This document shows positions 41,638 to 50,946 of a DNA stretch of 64,000 nt, piece by piece. Numbering within the stretch: position 1 is the stretch's first letter; each line of letters starts with the position of its first letter. The position numbers and the translations under genes were made by a program. The DNA is from Aliirhizobium wenxiniae (GTDB lineage Bacteria > Pseudomonadota > Alphaproteobacteria > Rhizobiales > Rhizobiaceae). The notes under the pieces are model-generated. The model saw nothing but the letters and a program-made list of their open reading frames with translations. It was not told where the DNA came from and did not search any database. The stretch spans positions 26,454-90,453 of the forward strand of contig NZ_JACHEG010000014.1 of the NCBI RefSeq assembly GCF_014201355.1, read 5' to 3'.

Positions 41638-41711
41638 GTAGACCTCACCCTTGGAAAAATTGCCCGTTTTTTGGCACTCAATCGAAAATGCCCATATCTT
41701 GCCCACCAAGA

Positions 41712-41724
41712 ATATATCATATAT
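41712..41724. promoter_or_regulatory. Candidate GntR operator, site 1 (ATATAT-c-ATATAT)
   Basis: A perfect 13-bp palindrome around a central C in the 166-bp divergent region between the GntR gene and the peptide ABC operon. The same core, extended to 17 bp, recurs at 50947-50963 upstream of the matching ATPase gene and dcyD-like gene. Recurrence at two functionally linked promoters is the main support, since AT-rich palindromes can arise by chance. Confidence 0.55.
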
Positions 41725-41803
41725 CTTAGCAGATAATAATAGCCCCCTGACGAATACATTGTCAGGATAACAGATACCAACACCAGAGGAAGTGAAGGCC
41801 CCC

Positions 41804-43291
41804 ATGAAAAGACTTGCTGCCATTGCGCTCGCTGCATCCATGCTGCTGCCAATTTCTACGGCCATCGCTTCGGCGGCCGATATTGTCGTAGGTCGCGGCG
41901 CCTCGACTACCGCGATGGATCCTGGCTTCCTCAAGGAGAGCGCCACGATCGTCGACAACATCTTCGACACGCTTGTCATGCGCGACAAGGAGATGAAGCT
42001 GGTCCCGGGTCTTGCCACCTCCTGGAAGGCGATCGACGACACGACCTGGGAATTCAAGCTGCGCGACGGCGTGAAGTTCCACAACGGTGAGGCGATGGAT
42101 GCAGAAGCGGTCAAGTTCACCATCGACCGCGTCATCGATCCTGCCGCCAAGTCCCCGACCGTCTCTTACATCCGCACCGTCGAAAGCGTCGAAGTTGTCG
42201 ATCCGCTGACCGTCCGCATCAAGACCAAGGGCGCCGATCCGCTTCTGCCCACCCGCATGAGCCGCTATCCGGCCTATATCGTGCCGCCGAAATACGTGAA
42301 GGAAGTCGGCAACGACGTCTTCGCCCGCAAGCCGGTCGGCACCGGCCCCTACAAATTCGTCGAATTCGTTCCCGACCAGCATGTCATTCTCGAAGCCAAC
42401 AAGGATTACTGGCGCGGCGCGCCGTCGATCGACAAGGTGACCTGGCGCGCAATCCCGGACGGCACGGCCCGTATCACAGCGCTTCTGACCGGCGAAGTCG
42501 ACCTGATCGAAAACGTGCCCGTCGATATCGCTCCGATGGTCAAGGACAGCCCGGATACCGATCTTGTCCAGGTAAAGAACGGTGGCCTCACCATCTATCT
42601 CGGCCTCGTGATGAGCGAAAAGCCGCTGGACAACGTCAAAGTCCGCCAGGCCCTCAACATGGCGATCGATCGCCAGTCGATCGTCACCAACATCCTGCAG
42701 GGCATGGCATCGCCGCGCGGCACCCAGGTCGGCGCCGCCGACTTCGGCTACAAAGACCTGCCGGTTACCGCTTATGATCCTGCCAAGGCCAAGGCCCTGC
42801 TTGCCGAAGCCGGCCTGCCGAACGGATTCTCGATCAAGATGCAGTCCACCCATCGCTATATGAAGGACAGTGAAGTCGCCCAGGCGATTGCCCAGCAGTT
42901 CGGCGATATCGGCGTCAAGATCGATCAGGAAGTGCTCGACTGGTCCGTCTACACCCAGCAGGTTCCGCGCAAGGGCCCGATCTTCATGCTCGGCTGGGGC
43001 TCCACCCAGACGCTCGATGCGGATGCCGCCGTCTATGCCATCTTCAAGACCGGCGAACCCTATTCGACAGCTTCCATTCCGGAACTCGACAAGCTGCTCG
43101 ATGAAAGCCGCTCGATCGTCGACCCGGCAAAGCGCGAAGCGGTGCTGGCCCAGATCCAGGATCTCGCCGCAGAGCAGGTGCCGGTCATCCCGCTCTACCA
43201 GGAAGATGCCCTTTACGGTAAGGCTAAATCGGTCACCTTCGAAGGACGCCCGGACGCCCGTATCCCGATCTTCGACATCAAGAAGCAGTAA
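41804..43291 (+). CDS. Peptide-type ABC importer substrate-binding protein
   Basis: A 495-residue periplasmic binding protein of the oligopeptide class. The ATG gives the Sec signal peptide MKRLAAIALAASMLLPISTA with cleavage near IASA-ADI; a GTG four codons earlier is less likely. The mature part shows DPGFLKESATIVDNIFDTLVMRDKEMKLVPGLATSWK, LRDGVKFHNGEAMDAEAVKFTIDRV and GTGPYKFVEFVPDQHVILEANKDYWRG, all diagnostic for SBP_bac_5. It begins an operon with two permeases but no ATPase. A fused ATPase encoded at 49005-50849 is the likely motor. Confidence 0.92.
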   Translation: MKRLAAIALAASMLLPISTAIASAADIVVGRGASTTAMDPGFLKESATIVDNIFDTLVMRDKEMKLVPGLATSWKAIDDTTWEFKLRDGVKFHNGEAMDAEAVKFTIDRVIDPAAKSPTVSYIRTVESVEVVDPLTVRIKTKGADPLLPTRMSRYPAYIVPPKYVKEVGNDVFARKPVGTGPYKFVEFVPDQHVILEANKDYWRGAPSIDKVTWRAIPDGTARITALLTGEVDLIENVPVDIAPMVKDSPDTDLVQVKNGGLTIYLGLVMSEKPLDNVKVRQALNMAIDRQSIVTNILQGMASPRGTQVGAADFGYKDLPVTAYDPAKAKALLAEAGLPNGFSIKMQSTHRYMKDSEVAQAIAQQFGDIGVKIDQEVLDWSVYTQQVPRKGPIFMLGWGSTQTLDADAAVYAIFKTGEPYSTASIPELDKLLDESRSIVDPAKREAVLAQIQDLAAEQVPVIPLYQEDALYGKAKSVTFEGRPDARIPIFDIKKQ

Positions 43292-43297
43292 TCGCGC

Positions 43298-44137
43298 ATG
43301 ACACGGTTCTGGAATGTCAGGGACAACGCAGATGCGATATTTGCCACGTTCCTTCTGATCGCGGTTCTGGCGCTTTGCGTCCTCGTGCCCCTTCTCTGGC
43401 CGATCGACCCTGTGCGCGGAACCCTGACCGCGACATTCAAGCCACCGCTTTCCGTCATCGGCGGAGAGCTTCATCCTCTGGGAACAGACCAGCTCGGGCG
43501 GGATCTCCTCGCCCGCCTTGGGCTTGGAACGGCGATTTCGCTGTCGATCGTCCTTGCCGCCTCGGTCATTTCCGTCGTGCTAGGCACGACGCTCGGCATG
43601 ATCGCCGGTTATTACCGCGGCTGGTTCGACATCATCATCATGCGCGCCGTCGATGTGCAGCTTGCCATCCCGTTCATTCTCCTGATCCTGCTCATCGTTG
43701 CCGTCATCGGCCCGAGCATGGGCAATCTCGTCGTCGTACTCGGCGTTACCGGCTGGGCGGTCTTTGCCCGCGTCGCCCGCGCCAAGACGCTCGAAATCCG
43801 CGAGCTGGAATATATCGACGCCTCGCGCTCCATCGGCCTGTCCAACATGGTCATCATCTTCCGCCATGTCCTGCCCAACATCGTCGGGCCGATCACGGTG
43901 CTGATGACGCTCGATCTGCCACGCCTCATCATCCTCGAAGCCTCCGTCGGCTTCCTGGGCCTTGGCGTGCAGCCGCCGACCCCAACGCTTGGCAACCTGA
44001 TCGGCGAAGGCCGCTCCTTCATCCTGCTTGCCAACTGGCTGGTGCTTTATCCGGGCCTCGTCATCGGCGCGCTGGTGATCGGCTGCAACCTGATCGGTGA
44101 CTGGCTCGTGCGACGTGCAGACAGCAGGAATTCCTAA
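43298..44137 (+). CDS. Peptide-type ABC importer permease (DppC type)
   Basis: A 279-residue permease. After the first membrane segment (ADAIFATFLLIAVLALCVLVPLLWPI) comes HPLGTDQLGRDLLARLGLGTAISLSI, the DppC motif. The coupling region is EYIDASRSIGLSNMVIIFRHVLPNIVGPI, and EASVGFLGLGVQPPTPTLGNLIGEG closes the protein. It precedes the DppB-type gene, reversing the common B-C order. The start is 6 bp after the binding-protein stop. Confidence 0.92.
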   Translation: MTRFWNVRDNADAIFATFLLIAVLALCVLVPLLWPIDPVRGTLTATFKPPLSVIGGELHPLGTDQLGRDLLARLGLGTAISLSIVLAASVISVVLGTTLGMIAGYYRGWFDIIIMRAVDVQLAIPFILLILLIVAVIGPSMGNLVVVLGVTGWAVFARVARAKTLEIRELEYIDASRSIGLSNMVIIFRHVLPNIVGPITVLMTLDLPRLIILEASVGFLGLGVQPPTPTLGNLIGEGRSFILLANWLVLYPGLVIGALVIGCNLIGDWLVRRADSRNS

Positions 44138-44140
44138 GAC

Positions 44141-45061
44141 ATGAAGACTTTGAGCTTTATCACCGGACGAGCACTGCAAGGCCTCGTCGTCATGTTCGGC
44201 GTCTCGGCAATCGTCTTCTTCGCCCTGTTCCTGACCGGCGACCCGGCAGCATTGATGATGCCGCCGGAAGCCACCCGCGAGGAGATCGAGGCATTCCGTC
44301 AGGCCATGGGCTTCAACGATCCGATCTGGGTGCAGTATGGCCGGTTTCTGGCAAGTGCGGTAACCGGCGAACTCGGCATGTCGCTACGCTTCCAGCGCCC
44401 GGCGCTTGATCTTCTGATCGAACGCCTGCCGGCAACAGCGCTTCTCGCCATGACCGCACTTGTCTGGAGCTCTCTCCTCGGCTTCCTGCTGGGCACGATC
44501 GCTGCCGTGCGTAAGAACAGCGCCATCGATTTCGCAATCCGCGTCATCTCGCTGCTCGGCCAGGCCATCCCGGTCTTCTGGCTAGCGTTGCTGCTGATCA
44601 TCTTCTTCTCGCTGAAAATGCGCTGGCTGCCCTCAAGCGGCATTGGTTCTGTCTGGCATCTGATCATGCCTTCCATCGCGCTCGGCGCCTATTATCTCAG
44701 CGCCATCACCCGGCTGGTCAGGGCAAGCCTTATCGAGGTTCTCGGCGAAAACTACATCCGCACGGCCCGCGCCAAGGGCATCTCGTCCTGGCGGATCATC
44801 GTTCATCATGCGCTGCGCAACGCGCTGATCCCGGTCATCACCGTACAGGGCATGTATTTCGCCTCATTGCTTGGCGGCGCACTGGTGACGGAAATCATCT
44901 TCGCCTGGCCGGGCATCGGTCGACTGGCGGTCGAGGCGATCCAGAACCGTGACTTCCCCGTCGTTCAGGCCGTCGTTCTCTTCGCCGCAGCGGTCTTCGT
45001 CATCGTCAATTTCCTTGTCGATCTCGCCTATGTCTGGCTCAACCCGAGGATCAGGCTATGA
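44141..45061 (+). CDS. Peptide-type ABC importer permease (DppB type)
   Basis: A 306-residue permease with GVSAIVFFALFLTGDPAALMMPPEATREEIEAFRQAMGFNDPIWVQYGRFLASAVTGELGMSL near the N-terminus, a typical DppB pattern. The coupling region ENYIRTARAKGISSWRIIVHHALRNALIPVIT and ETIFAWPG-type segment (VTEIIFAWPGIGRLAVEAI) are intact. Its stop overlaps the ATG of the M20 hydrolase gene (ATGA), so hydrolase and transporter are translationally coupled. Confidence 0.92.
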   Translation: MKTLSFITGRALQGLVVMFGVSAIVFFALFLTGDPAALMMPPEATREEIEAFRQAMGFNDPIWVQYGRFLASAVTGELGMSLRFQRPALDLLIERLPATALLAMTALVWSSLLGFLLGTIAAVRKNSAIDFAIRVISLLGQAIPVFWLALLLIIFFSLKMRWLPSSGIGSVWHLIMPSIALGAYYLSAITRLVRASLIEVLGENYIRTARAKGISSWRIIVHHALRNALIPVITVQGMYFASLLGGALVTEIIFAWPGIGRLAVEAIQNRDFPVVQAVVLFAAAVFVIVNFLVDLAYVWLNPRIRL

Positions 45062-46407
45062 CTTCGGACGCCACTTTCGACGCCGCTCTAGACCTTACCC
45101 GGCAGTGGTGCGAAATCCCGTCGGTCAAGGGCGATGAACGGCAGATCACGCGACAGGCGGATGCGGTCGTCACCTGGCTGAAGACCGAACTCGGCGCAAC
45201 CATTATCTCGGCGGCTTCGTCGAAAGGGCGCCCGCCGGTCATCCATGCCCGTATCGATGTCGGCGCGGAAAAGACAGTCATCCTCTACAACATGTATGAC
45301 GTCATGCCCGCCTCGCCGGAAGGCTGGTCCGTCGATCCGTTCAAGGGCGGCATCGTCGATCTCGAAGGCATCGGGAGAAGCTTCGTTGCCCGCGGTGCGG
45401 AAAACAACAAAGGCCCGCTTGCCGGCATGCTCGTCGCCTTGAAGGCGCTGGCCGATGCCGGAAAACTCCGCGTCAATGTCGAAATCCTCGTCGATGGCGA
45501 AGAGGAAAGCGGCAGCGGCGCGATGCGAGACTATCTTGCCGCCTCGGATTGCCCGCTGCGCAAAAGCGCCTCCGCGATCTTCCCCTCCTTCTGCGAATAT
45601 GGCGGTGGCGCGCCGCGCGTCTATCTCGGCTTTTCCGGCATCGCCAAAGGCGAGGTGCGGGTCGACGGCGGTCAATGGGGTGGCCCGAAAGCGGCGATCC
45701 ATTCCAGCAACGCCCCGTGGATCGCCAATCCCGCAAGCCGACTGGTCGAAGCCCTCTCCCTGATCGGCAAGCCGCCGACCGGCGAACTCGCAAAGATCGC
45801 AATCGATGCAGAAGCCGCAGGCATAATCTCCATCCTGGCAAAAGCCTTCGATCCCGCCGCCGAATTGCGCTTCCGCAGAACCGAAACCTTCTCGCTGAAA
45901 GGCGATGCACAGACCCTGCTCGAACACGTCCTTTCGACCGCATCCTTCAACATATCGAGCCTCGAAACCATGCCGCTCGGCTCCGATGGCGTCATCCCGC
46001 ATGGCGCGCGTGCCGCTTTCGAACTACGCACACCACCCTCCCTCGATCCGGCTGATTTCCTCAGCCAGTATCGGACAGCGCTCGAAAAAACGCCGGGAGC
46101 AGCCCTCAATATTGCAGACAGCTATCCCGGCTTCCGTTTCACAGCAGATGCCCCCGGCGTCTCGGCCCTCCTCAAAAGCTACGAGACCACCGCCAATGCC
46201 CCGCCGCAGATCTGGCCTTGGGCAATCGGCGCCGCCCCCGCTTATGCTTTCGCGCCGCATGCAAAATCCTTCCTGCTCGCTGGCGCCGGTCGCGGCGGCA
46301 ATGCACATGGCATCGATGAATTCATGACGCTCGAAGGATTTCGACGGTTCATCCAGTCGATCACGCTCTGGCTCGAACACGTCACAAACGAACCGGAGGC
46401 CGCGTGA
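45058..46407 (+). CDS. M20-family metallohydrolase with altered metal-ligand motifs
   Basis: A 449-residue amidohydrolase/peptidase of family M20. The catalytic region DGEEESGSGAMRDYL (Glu148-150), the lid His215 (AAIHSSNAPWIANPASRLV) and the C-terminal His417 (GGNAHGIDEFM) are conserved. Three usual metal-site positions differ: the HxD motif reads M79-Y-D81 (YNMYDVMP), the bridging-Asp motif reads N116-N117 (RGAENNKGP), and the third ligand region reads FCE180YGG. It may belong to a divergent subfamily with another metal geometry or with altered activity. Coupled to the importer, it presumably hydrolyses the imported amide or peptide. Confidence 0.85.
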   Translation: MTSDATFDAALDLTRQWCEIPSVKGDERQITRQADAVVTWLKTELGATIISAASSKGRPPVIHARIDVGAEKTVILYNMYDVMPASPEGWSVDPFKGGIVDLEGIGRSFVARGAENNKGPLAGMLVALKALADAGKLRVNVEILVDGEEESGSGAMRDYLAASDCPLRKSASAIFPSFCEYGGGAPRVYLGFSGIAKGEVRVDGGQWGGPKAAIHSSNAPWIANPASRLVEALSLIGKPPTGELAKIAIDAEAAGIISILAKAFDPAAELRFRRTETFSLKGDAQTLLEHVLSTASFNISSLETMPLGSDGVIPHGARAAFELRTPPSLDPADFLSQYRTALEKTPGAALNIADSYPGFRFTADAPGVSALLKSYETTANAPPQIWPWAIGAAPAYAFAPHAKSFLLAGAGRGGNAHGIDEFMTLEGFRRFIQSITLWLEHVTNEPEAA

Positions 46408-47387
46408 GCACCATCCGCCACCTCTCCCGCAAGGATGCAATCGAAGTCGGCGCACTCAATTGGACCGCAGCGGTCGAGGATATCCAGGCTACAATCCGGC
46501 TCCTGCGCGGCGGCGAAGCCGGCATGGTCGCCGAAAGCGTCATGCCGCTCGGAACCGACCCCCGTAACAAGGCCTATGGCCTGCCGGCCTTCGTCGGCGG
46601 CGCTTATGATGCAGCCGGTCTGAAATGGACGGTCCACCGCGCAGAACCGATCGGCGATCTGCCGAGCATCAGCAGCACGACGGTGATCAACCGATTGTCC
46701 GACGGCGCACCGGTCGGCAGCGTCGAAAGCGCGCTTCTGACTCGCATGCGCACAGCAGCCGTCTCGGCGGCTGCGATCAAGGCCCTCAAACCTGAAGGCA
46801 TCAGGACCGTTGCCCTGCTGGGTGCCGGCGCGCATGCGCAGACCCATCTCGATATGCTGCTGACCCTGTTTCCCGGTCTCGAAGCGATCCATCTCTGGAA
46901 CCGGACACGAGCCAATCTCGATACCCTGATCGAACAGGCCGGCAACGGTTCCACCCGCATCCTCCCCCATGTCGATTGGCATGAGGCGCTGGCCGATGTG
47001 GATGTCGTCATCTGCTGCACGTCTGCACCACAACCGTTTCTGGACAAATCCGCGGTCAGGCCCGGTCGGCTGATCATGCAGATCGGCTTTCACGAGGTCA
47101 TGTTCGAAACGATCGCGGCAACCGATCTCATCACCGTCGATCTCTGGGGCGATTTCGCCGAGAAGAGCGCTAAAAGCCTGTTCCAGATGTATCGCGCCGG
47201 AGAATTTTCGCCGGAGCAAGTCGCGGCAGATCTTCCCGCCCTGCTGCTCGACGGCTGGAAACCACCGGCAGACGCATCGCTTTACTTCTCCAGCTTCGGC
47301 CTCAACGTCTTCGACATCGCCTTTGCCGCTCGTGTGCTGACCCGAGCCAACGACCTGAACATCGGCACTCTCCTGCCGTCCATCTGA
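46404..47387 (+). CDS. Ornithine cyclodeaminase / mu-crystallin family NAD(P) enzyme
   Basis: A 327-residue protein starting at GTG that overlaps the M20 stop by 4 bp. The Rossmann motif is VALLGAGAHAQTHLDML, preceded by AALLTRMRTAAVSAAAIKAL, the conserved arginine region, and GLKWTVHRAE, the substrate lysine region. Family members include ornithine cyclodeaminase, alanine dehydrogenase and ketimine or pyrroline-2-carboxylate reductases that act on cyclic imino acids, including sulfur-containing ones. With the M20 hydrolase, rhodanese and D-cysteine desulfhydrase-like gene, a cyclic amino-acid intermediate is possible but unproven. Confidence 0.88.
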   Translation: MSTIRHLSRKDAIEVGALNWTAAVEDIQATIRLLRGGEAGMVAESVMPLGTDPRNKAYGLPAFVGGAYDAAGLKWTVHRAEPIGDLPSISSTTVINRLSDGAPVGSVESALLTRMRTAAVSAAAIKALKPEGIRTVALLGAGAHAQTHLDMLLTLFPGLEAIHLWNRTRANLDTLIEQAGNGSTRILPHVDWHEALADVDVVICCTSAPQPFLDKSAVRPGRLIMQIGFHEVMFETIAATDLITVDLWGDFAEKSAKSLFQMYRAGEFSPEQVAADLPALLLDGWKPPADASLYFSSFGLNVFDIAFAARVLTRANDLNIGTLLPSI

Positions 47388-47412
47388 TACGCATTCCCGA
47401 AAGGATCCGGCC

Positions 47413-48234
47413 ATGATCATCACCGCCGCCGAACTCATCAAGCTACTTCCGGAAGGCAAGTACGTTCCCGTCGACGTGCGGCCGGAAGCGGCATGGCGCG
47501 AAGCCACCATTCCAGGCGCGGTCAGCCTCAATGTCTACGACTATTTCATCCCAGAAAGTAACGAGGCGGGCATAACCGGCATGGCCGCCGGCGCTCGCGA
47601 AGCCTTCGACCGGTTGGGCCTCGGCGGCGATCGCATCCCCGTATTTTTCGAGGAACAGACCGGCATGATCTCGCCGCGCGGCCTCTGGTTCTATGAACTC
47701 GTTGGCCTCAAGGGCGGCTTGATCCTCGACGGCGGCATTCAGGCCTGGAAGGCCGCCGGCGGCGAAACAGCTTCGGGAATAGGCTTGCCAGATGTGATTG
47801 CACAATCCGAAACCAAGGGGATCAGCTTCCACCGCGAACTCGTCGCCTCGACTGATGACGTGCTGAACCACGCGGATCACGGTGCCTATATCTTCGACGT
47901 CCGCCGAAAGACCGAATTCGAAGGCACCTTCCACCACGCCTGCTGCGCCCGCCCCGGCCGCATTCCGCATTCGCATTTCGCCTTCTACGAAGATGTGCTG
48001 AAAGACGGAAAATATCGCCCGGCCGAAGAAATCCGCCAAATTGCCGAAGCCGCCGGCCTGTCGCCGGATCGTGAGATCATCACCTATTGCCACCGCGGCG
48101 CACGCGCGGCGACCGCACTTTATGGCCTGAAACTCGCAGGCTTCGACAAGCTGAAAATCTATGTCGGCTCATGGCATGAATGGGCCGGCAATGCCGCCCT
48201 GCCGATCGAGATCGGCCCAGCCGAAGAAGTATAA
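47413..48234 (+). CDS. Two-domain sulfurtransferase (rhodanese / 3-mercaptopyruvate type)
   Basis: A 273-residue protein with two rhodanese domains. The N-terminal domain (about 5-120: VPVDVRPEAAWREATIPGAVSLN, LDGGIQAWKAAGG) lacks an active-site cysteine. The C-terminal domain has YIFDVRRKTEFEG and the loop TYCHRGARAATA with catalytic Cys226. The CHRGAR loop differs from the CGSGVTA loop of 3-mercaptopyruvate sulfurtransferases, so thiosulfate:thiol transfer is as likely. It closes the operon 25 bp after the cyclodeaminase-like gene and suggests that sulfane sulfur arises in this pathway. Confidence 0.87.
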   Translation: MIITAAELIKLLPEGKYVPVDVRPEAAWREATIPGAVSLNVYDYFIPESNEAGITGMAAGAREAFDRLGLGGDRIPVFFEEQTGMISPRGLWFYELVGLKGGLILDGGIQAWKAAGGETASGIGLPDVIAQSETKGISFHRELVASTDDVLNHADHGAYIFDVRRKTEFEGTFHHACCARPGRIPHSHFAFYEDVLKDGKYRPAEEIRQIAEAAGLSPDREIITYCHRGARAATALYGLKLAGFDKLKIYVGSWHEWAGNAALPIEIGPAEEV

Positions 48235-48241
48235 GAGCCTC

Positions 48242-48272
48242 GTCGGGCGAGCCGTTTCGCAGCTTGCCCGAC
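48242..48272. other. Hairpin between convergent sulfurtransferase and SDR genes
   Basis: GTCGGGCGAGC (48242-48252) can pair with GCTTGCCCGAC (48262-48272), an 11-bp stem with one G-U pair and a 9-nt loop. It lies between two converging operons. No T-run is present on either side, so it is a possible but not typical bidirectional terminator. Confidence 0.45.
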
Positions 48273-48283
48273 CATCCGGCTGA

Positions 48284-48985
48284 TCAATAGCAGTCTTCGA
48301 CGGTGTAATGGACCGGGATCTCGGCAATGCTCGCCGTCTTCGGCAGCTCAAGAACCATGTGAACGATATTGGCGATATCTTCCGGCTGGGTCAGCTCGGC
48401 ACTGTCGCGGGTCGCCAGCGCATTGCCCATGTCGGTGGCAACGAAACTCGGACAGATGATCGTCGAACGAACGCCGTTCTCCTTGCCGCATTGGCGCAGA
48501 CCATGGCCCAACGCAACCGCCGCAAATTTCGACATAGCATAAAGCCCGGAACCGGCGGATTTCACCCGCTTGCCCGAAAGCGATGCCAAAGTCACGATCC
48601 GCCCGTTCGGGGCATTTTCGAGATACGGCCAGGCCAGCTGACTGAGACGCATCGGCGACTTCACGTTGACATTGAAGATCAGGTCGAAGTCGGCGTCTTC
48701 AGCTTCCAGCACGGTCTTCGGCGTCATGATCCCGGCATTGTGCACGAGCCCATCCAGCCGGCCGAAACGGGCAATCGTCTCTTCCATCCATGACCGTTCG
48801 CTTTCAGGATCGAGCGCATCAAAACGGCAGACAAGCGCGTTCGCATTCTCATTGAATACCGAAGCCTCCGGGTTTCTGACCCCAAGGCTCACGGACCATC
48901 CTTCGGAAAGCAGCTTTTCCGCAATCGAAGCGCCGATACCGCGCGATGCGCCGCTGATCATTGCCACCCGGTTCGACACTGTCAT
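48284..48985 (-). CDS. Short-chain dehydrogenase/reductase (SDR)
   Basis: A 233-residue classical SDR. The cofactor motif SGASRGIGASIAEKL, the NAG motif LVHNAGIM, the catalytic Ser in TLASLSGKR and Tyr-x-x-x-Lys in LYAMSKFAAVALGHGL are all present. I use the ATG that gives MTVSNRVAM; the longer frame overlaps the upstream ATPase gene. It follows the fused ATPase gene by 19 bp on the minus strand, so it is probably part of the same regulon. It presumably reduces or oxidises a carbonyl/hydroxyl intermediate. The substrate is unknown. Confidence 0.9.
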   Translation of the reverse strand: MTVSNRVAMISGASRGIGASIAEKLLSEGWSVSLGVRNPEASVFNENANALVCRFDALDPESERSWMEETIARFGRLDGLVHNAGIMTPKTVLEAEDADFDLIFNVNVKSPMRLSQLAWPYLENAPNGRIVTLASLSGKRVKSAGSGLYAMSKFAAVALGHGLRQCGKENGVRSTIICPSFVATDMGNALATRDSAELTQPEDIANIVHMVLELPKTASIAEIPVHYTVEDCY

Positions 48986-49004
48986 TCTTTCAATCCCTGC
49001 CAAT

Positions 49005-50849
49005 TCACGCCGCGGCAGCGGCATTGCCCCACTCATCACCCCAGGACTGCACGAGGTGCCCTGGCGACACCTCCACATAATCCCTCTTCGGCGGAACATA
49101 GGAGAGCGGCCGGATCGGGCTCTTGATCTCTTCGTTGCTCAAGCCCCGGCGAATGCCGCGACGAGCCGGGTCCGGAATGGGAACGGCAGCGAGAAGCCGC
49201 TTCGTGTAGGGATGCTGCGGGTTTTCGAAAATCGCCTGCCGTGGACCGATCTCGACGATCTCGCCGAGATACATGACGGCAACCCGATGGCTCATCCGCT
49301 CCACCACCGCCATGTCGTGGGAAATGAACAGGTAGGAAAGCCCCATGCTTTCCTGCAGGTCGAGCATCAGGTTGATCACCTGCGCCTTGATCGACACGTC
49401 GAGCGCGGACACGGCCTCGTCCGCCACGATGATCTGCGGCGCCATGGCAAGCGCGCGGGCAATGCACAGCCGCTGGCGCTGGCCGCCGGAAAATTCGTGC
49501 GGAAAACGGCTGGCCATATCCGGCTGCAAACCGACCTTCACCATCAGGTCCGCCACCCGGTCTCGGGCATCGCTTTTGCTGGATGCAATCCTGTGTGCAA
49601 GCAGCGGTTCCGCCACCGCATCACCGACCTGAATGCGCGGATTGAGACTCGCAAACGGGTCCTGGAAAATCATCTGGATATGCCGGCGCATGGCGCGCAT
49701 AGCGTCGCCCGTCAGGCCGAGTATCTCCTTGCCGTCAAGCTTCACCGAGCCAGACGTTGCGTCCTGTAAGCGGATAATCGTGCGGCCGGTTGTCGACTTG
49801 CCGCAACCGGACTCGCCCACCAGAGCCAGCGTCTCCCCGGCCTTGAGATCAAAGGAGACGTTCTCGACCGCATGGACACGGCCCGATGTAGACCCGAGAA
49901 ACCCGCTGCCGATATCGAAACGCGTCACCAGATCGCGCACCTGCAGAAGCGGCACCGGCTCGGCAGACACGGTGTCCTTCACCTCCGGCATCGCAACCGG
50001 CACGCCCGTCTCGATATCCACCAGCGGGAACCGGGCCGGGCTTGCCTCGCCCTGCATCGATCCCAGCTTCGGCACGGCGGAAAGAAGCGCCTTAGTATAA
50101 CCCCGCTGCGGCTCGGCAAAAATCTGCTCGGTCTGGCCGCGCTCGATCGCCTCGCCCTTGTACATCACCAGCGTGCGGTTGGCGATTTCGGCAACCACAC
50201 CCATGTCATGGGTGATGAAGAGAACGGCCATGCCCTCCTCTTCCTGCAACAGCTTGATCAGTTCGAGGATTTGCGCCTGGATCGTCACGTCGAGCGCCGT
50301 CGTCGGCTCGTCGGCGATCAAAAGTTTCGGGCGGCAGGCAAGCGCCATGGCGATCATAATGCGCTGGCGCATGCCGCCAGACATCTGGTGCGGATACTCT
50401 TCGAGACGCTTGGCGGCGGATGGAATGCGGACCTTTTCCAGCAAGCCGCGCGTCTCTTTCATCGCGTCGGTCAACGACAGACCGCGATGTGCAACCAGAA
50501 CCTCGGAAATCTGGTCGCCGATCGTCAGCGACGGATTGAGGCTGGTCATCGGTTCCTGGAAGATCATCGCGATCCGGTCGCCGCGAACGTCGCGCATCTT
50601 GCGCTCCGGCAGCGTCGTCAGCTCCTGACCTTCAAGCTTCACCGATCCTTCGATCCGGCAGGTCTCCGGCGCATAGAGCCGCATGATCGACATGGCCGTC
50701 ACGCTCTTGCCGGAACCGGATTCACCGACCAGCGCCAATGTCTCCCCCGCATGAATATCGAAGGACACGTCACGCACGACGGGCAGCCACACACCCTTGC
50801 GGCGGAAGGAGGTTTTCAGGCCCGACACGGTCATCACAGGTGCGCTCAT
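49005..50849 (-). CDS. Fused dual ATPase of a peptide-type ABC importer (DppD-DppF type)
   Basis: A 614-residue tandem ATPase. Half 1 (about 5-260) has Walker A GESGSGKSV, signature MSGGMRQRIMIAMAL and Walker B LLIADEPTTALDVTI. Half 2 (about 310-590) has Walker A GESGCGKST, signature FSGGQRQRLCIARAL and Walker B IIVADEAVSALDVSI. Between and after each are oligopeptide C-terminal extensions (RGYTKALLSAVPKLGS and HPYTKRLLAAVPIPDP). I use the ATG giving MSAPVMTVSG with AGGA 8 bp upstream. It is the likely energy source for the binding protein and permeases at 41804-45061, which lack an ATPase, and shares their putative operator. Confidence 0.92.
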   Translation of the reverse strand: MSAPVMTVSGLKTSFRRKGVWLPVVRDVSFDIHAGETLALVGESGSGKSVTAMSIMRLYAPETCRIEGSVKLEGQELTTLPERKMRDVRGDRIAMIFQEPMTSLNPSLTIGDQISEVLVAHRGLSLTDAMKETRGLLEKVRIPSAAKRLEEYPHQMSGGMRQRIMIAMALACRPKLLIADEPTTALDVTIQAQILELIKLLQEEEGMAVLFITHDMGVVAEIANRTLVMYKGEAIERGQTEQIFAEPQRGYTKALLSAVPKLGSMQGEASPARFPLVDIETGVPVAMPEVKDTVSAEPVPLLQVRDLVTRFDIGSGFLGSTSGRVHAVENVSFDLKAGETLALVGESGCGKSTTGRTIIRLQDATSGSVKLDGKEILGLTGDAMRAMRRHIQMIFQDPFASLNPRIQVGDAVAEPLLAHRIASSKSDARDRVADLMVKVGLQPDMASRFPHEFSGGQRQRLCIARALAMAPQIIVADEAVSALDVSIKAQVINLMLDLQESMGLSYLFISHDMAVVERMSHRVAVMYLGEIVEIGPRQAIFENPQHPYTKRLLAAVPIPDPARRGIRRGLSNEEIKSPIRPLSYVPPKRDYVEVSPGHLVQSWGDEWGNAAAAA

Positions 50850-50946
50850 GGACGGGTCCTTTTTCTCTATAATTCGGGTCCGGGGCAATAATTTGCCTCT
50901 TTATATTGCATGCCACAAATGAAAGCATCTTGCCAGCATCGATATA

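Noticed and set aside
41638..42150. An N-terminal extension that would make the 40945 GntR protein 401 residues long.
   Set aside because: The extension crosses the promoter region and the divergent binding-protein gene. The GTG at 41637 has a good SD and yields the normal GntR/FCD length of about 230 residues.
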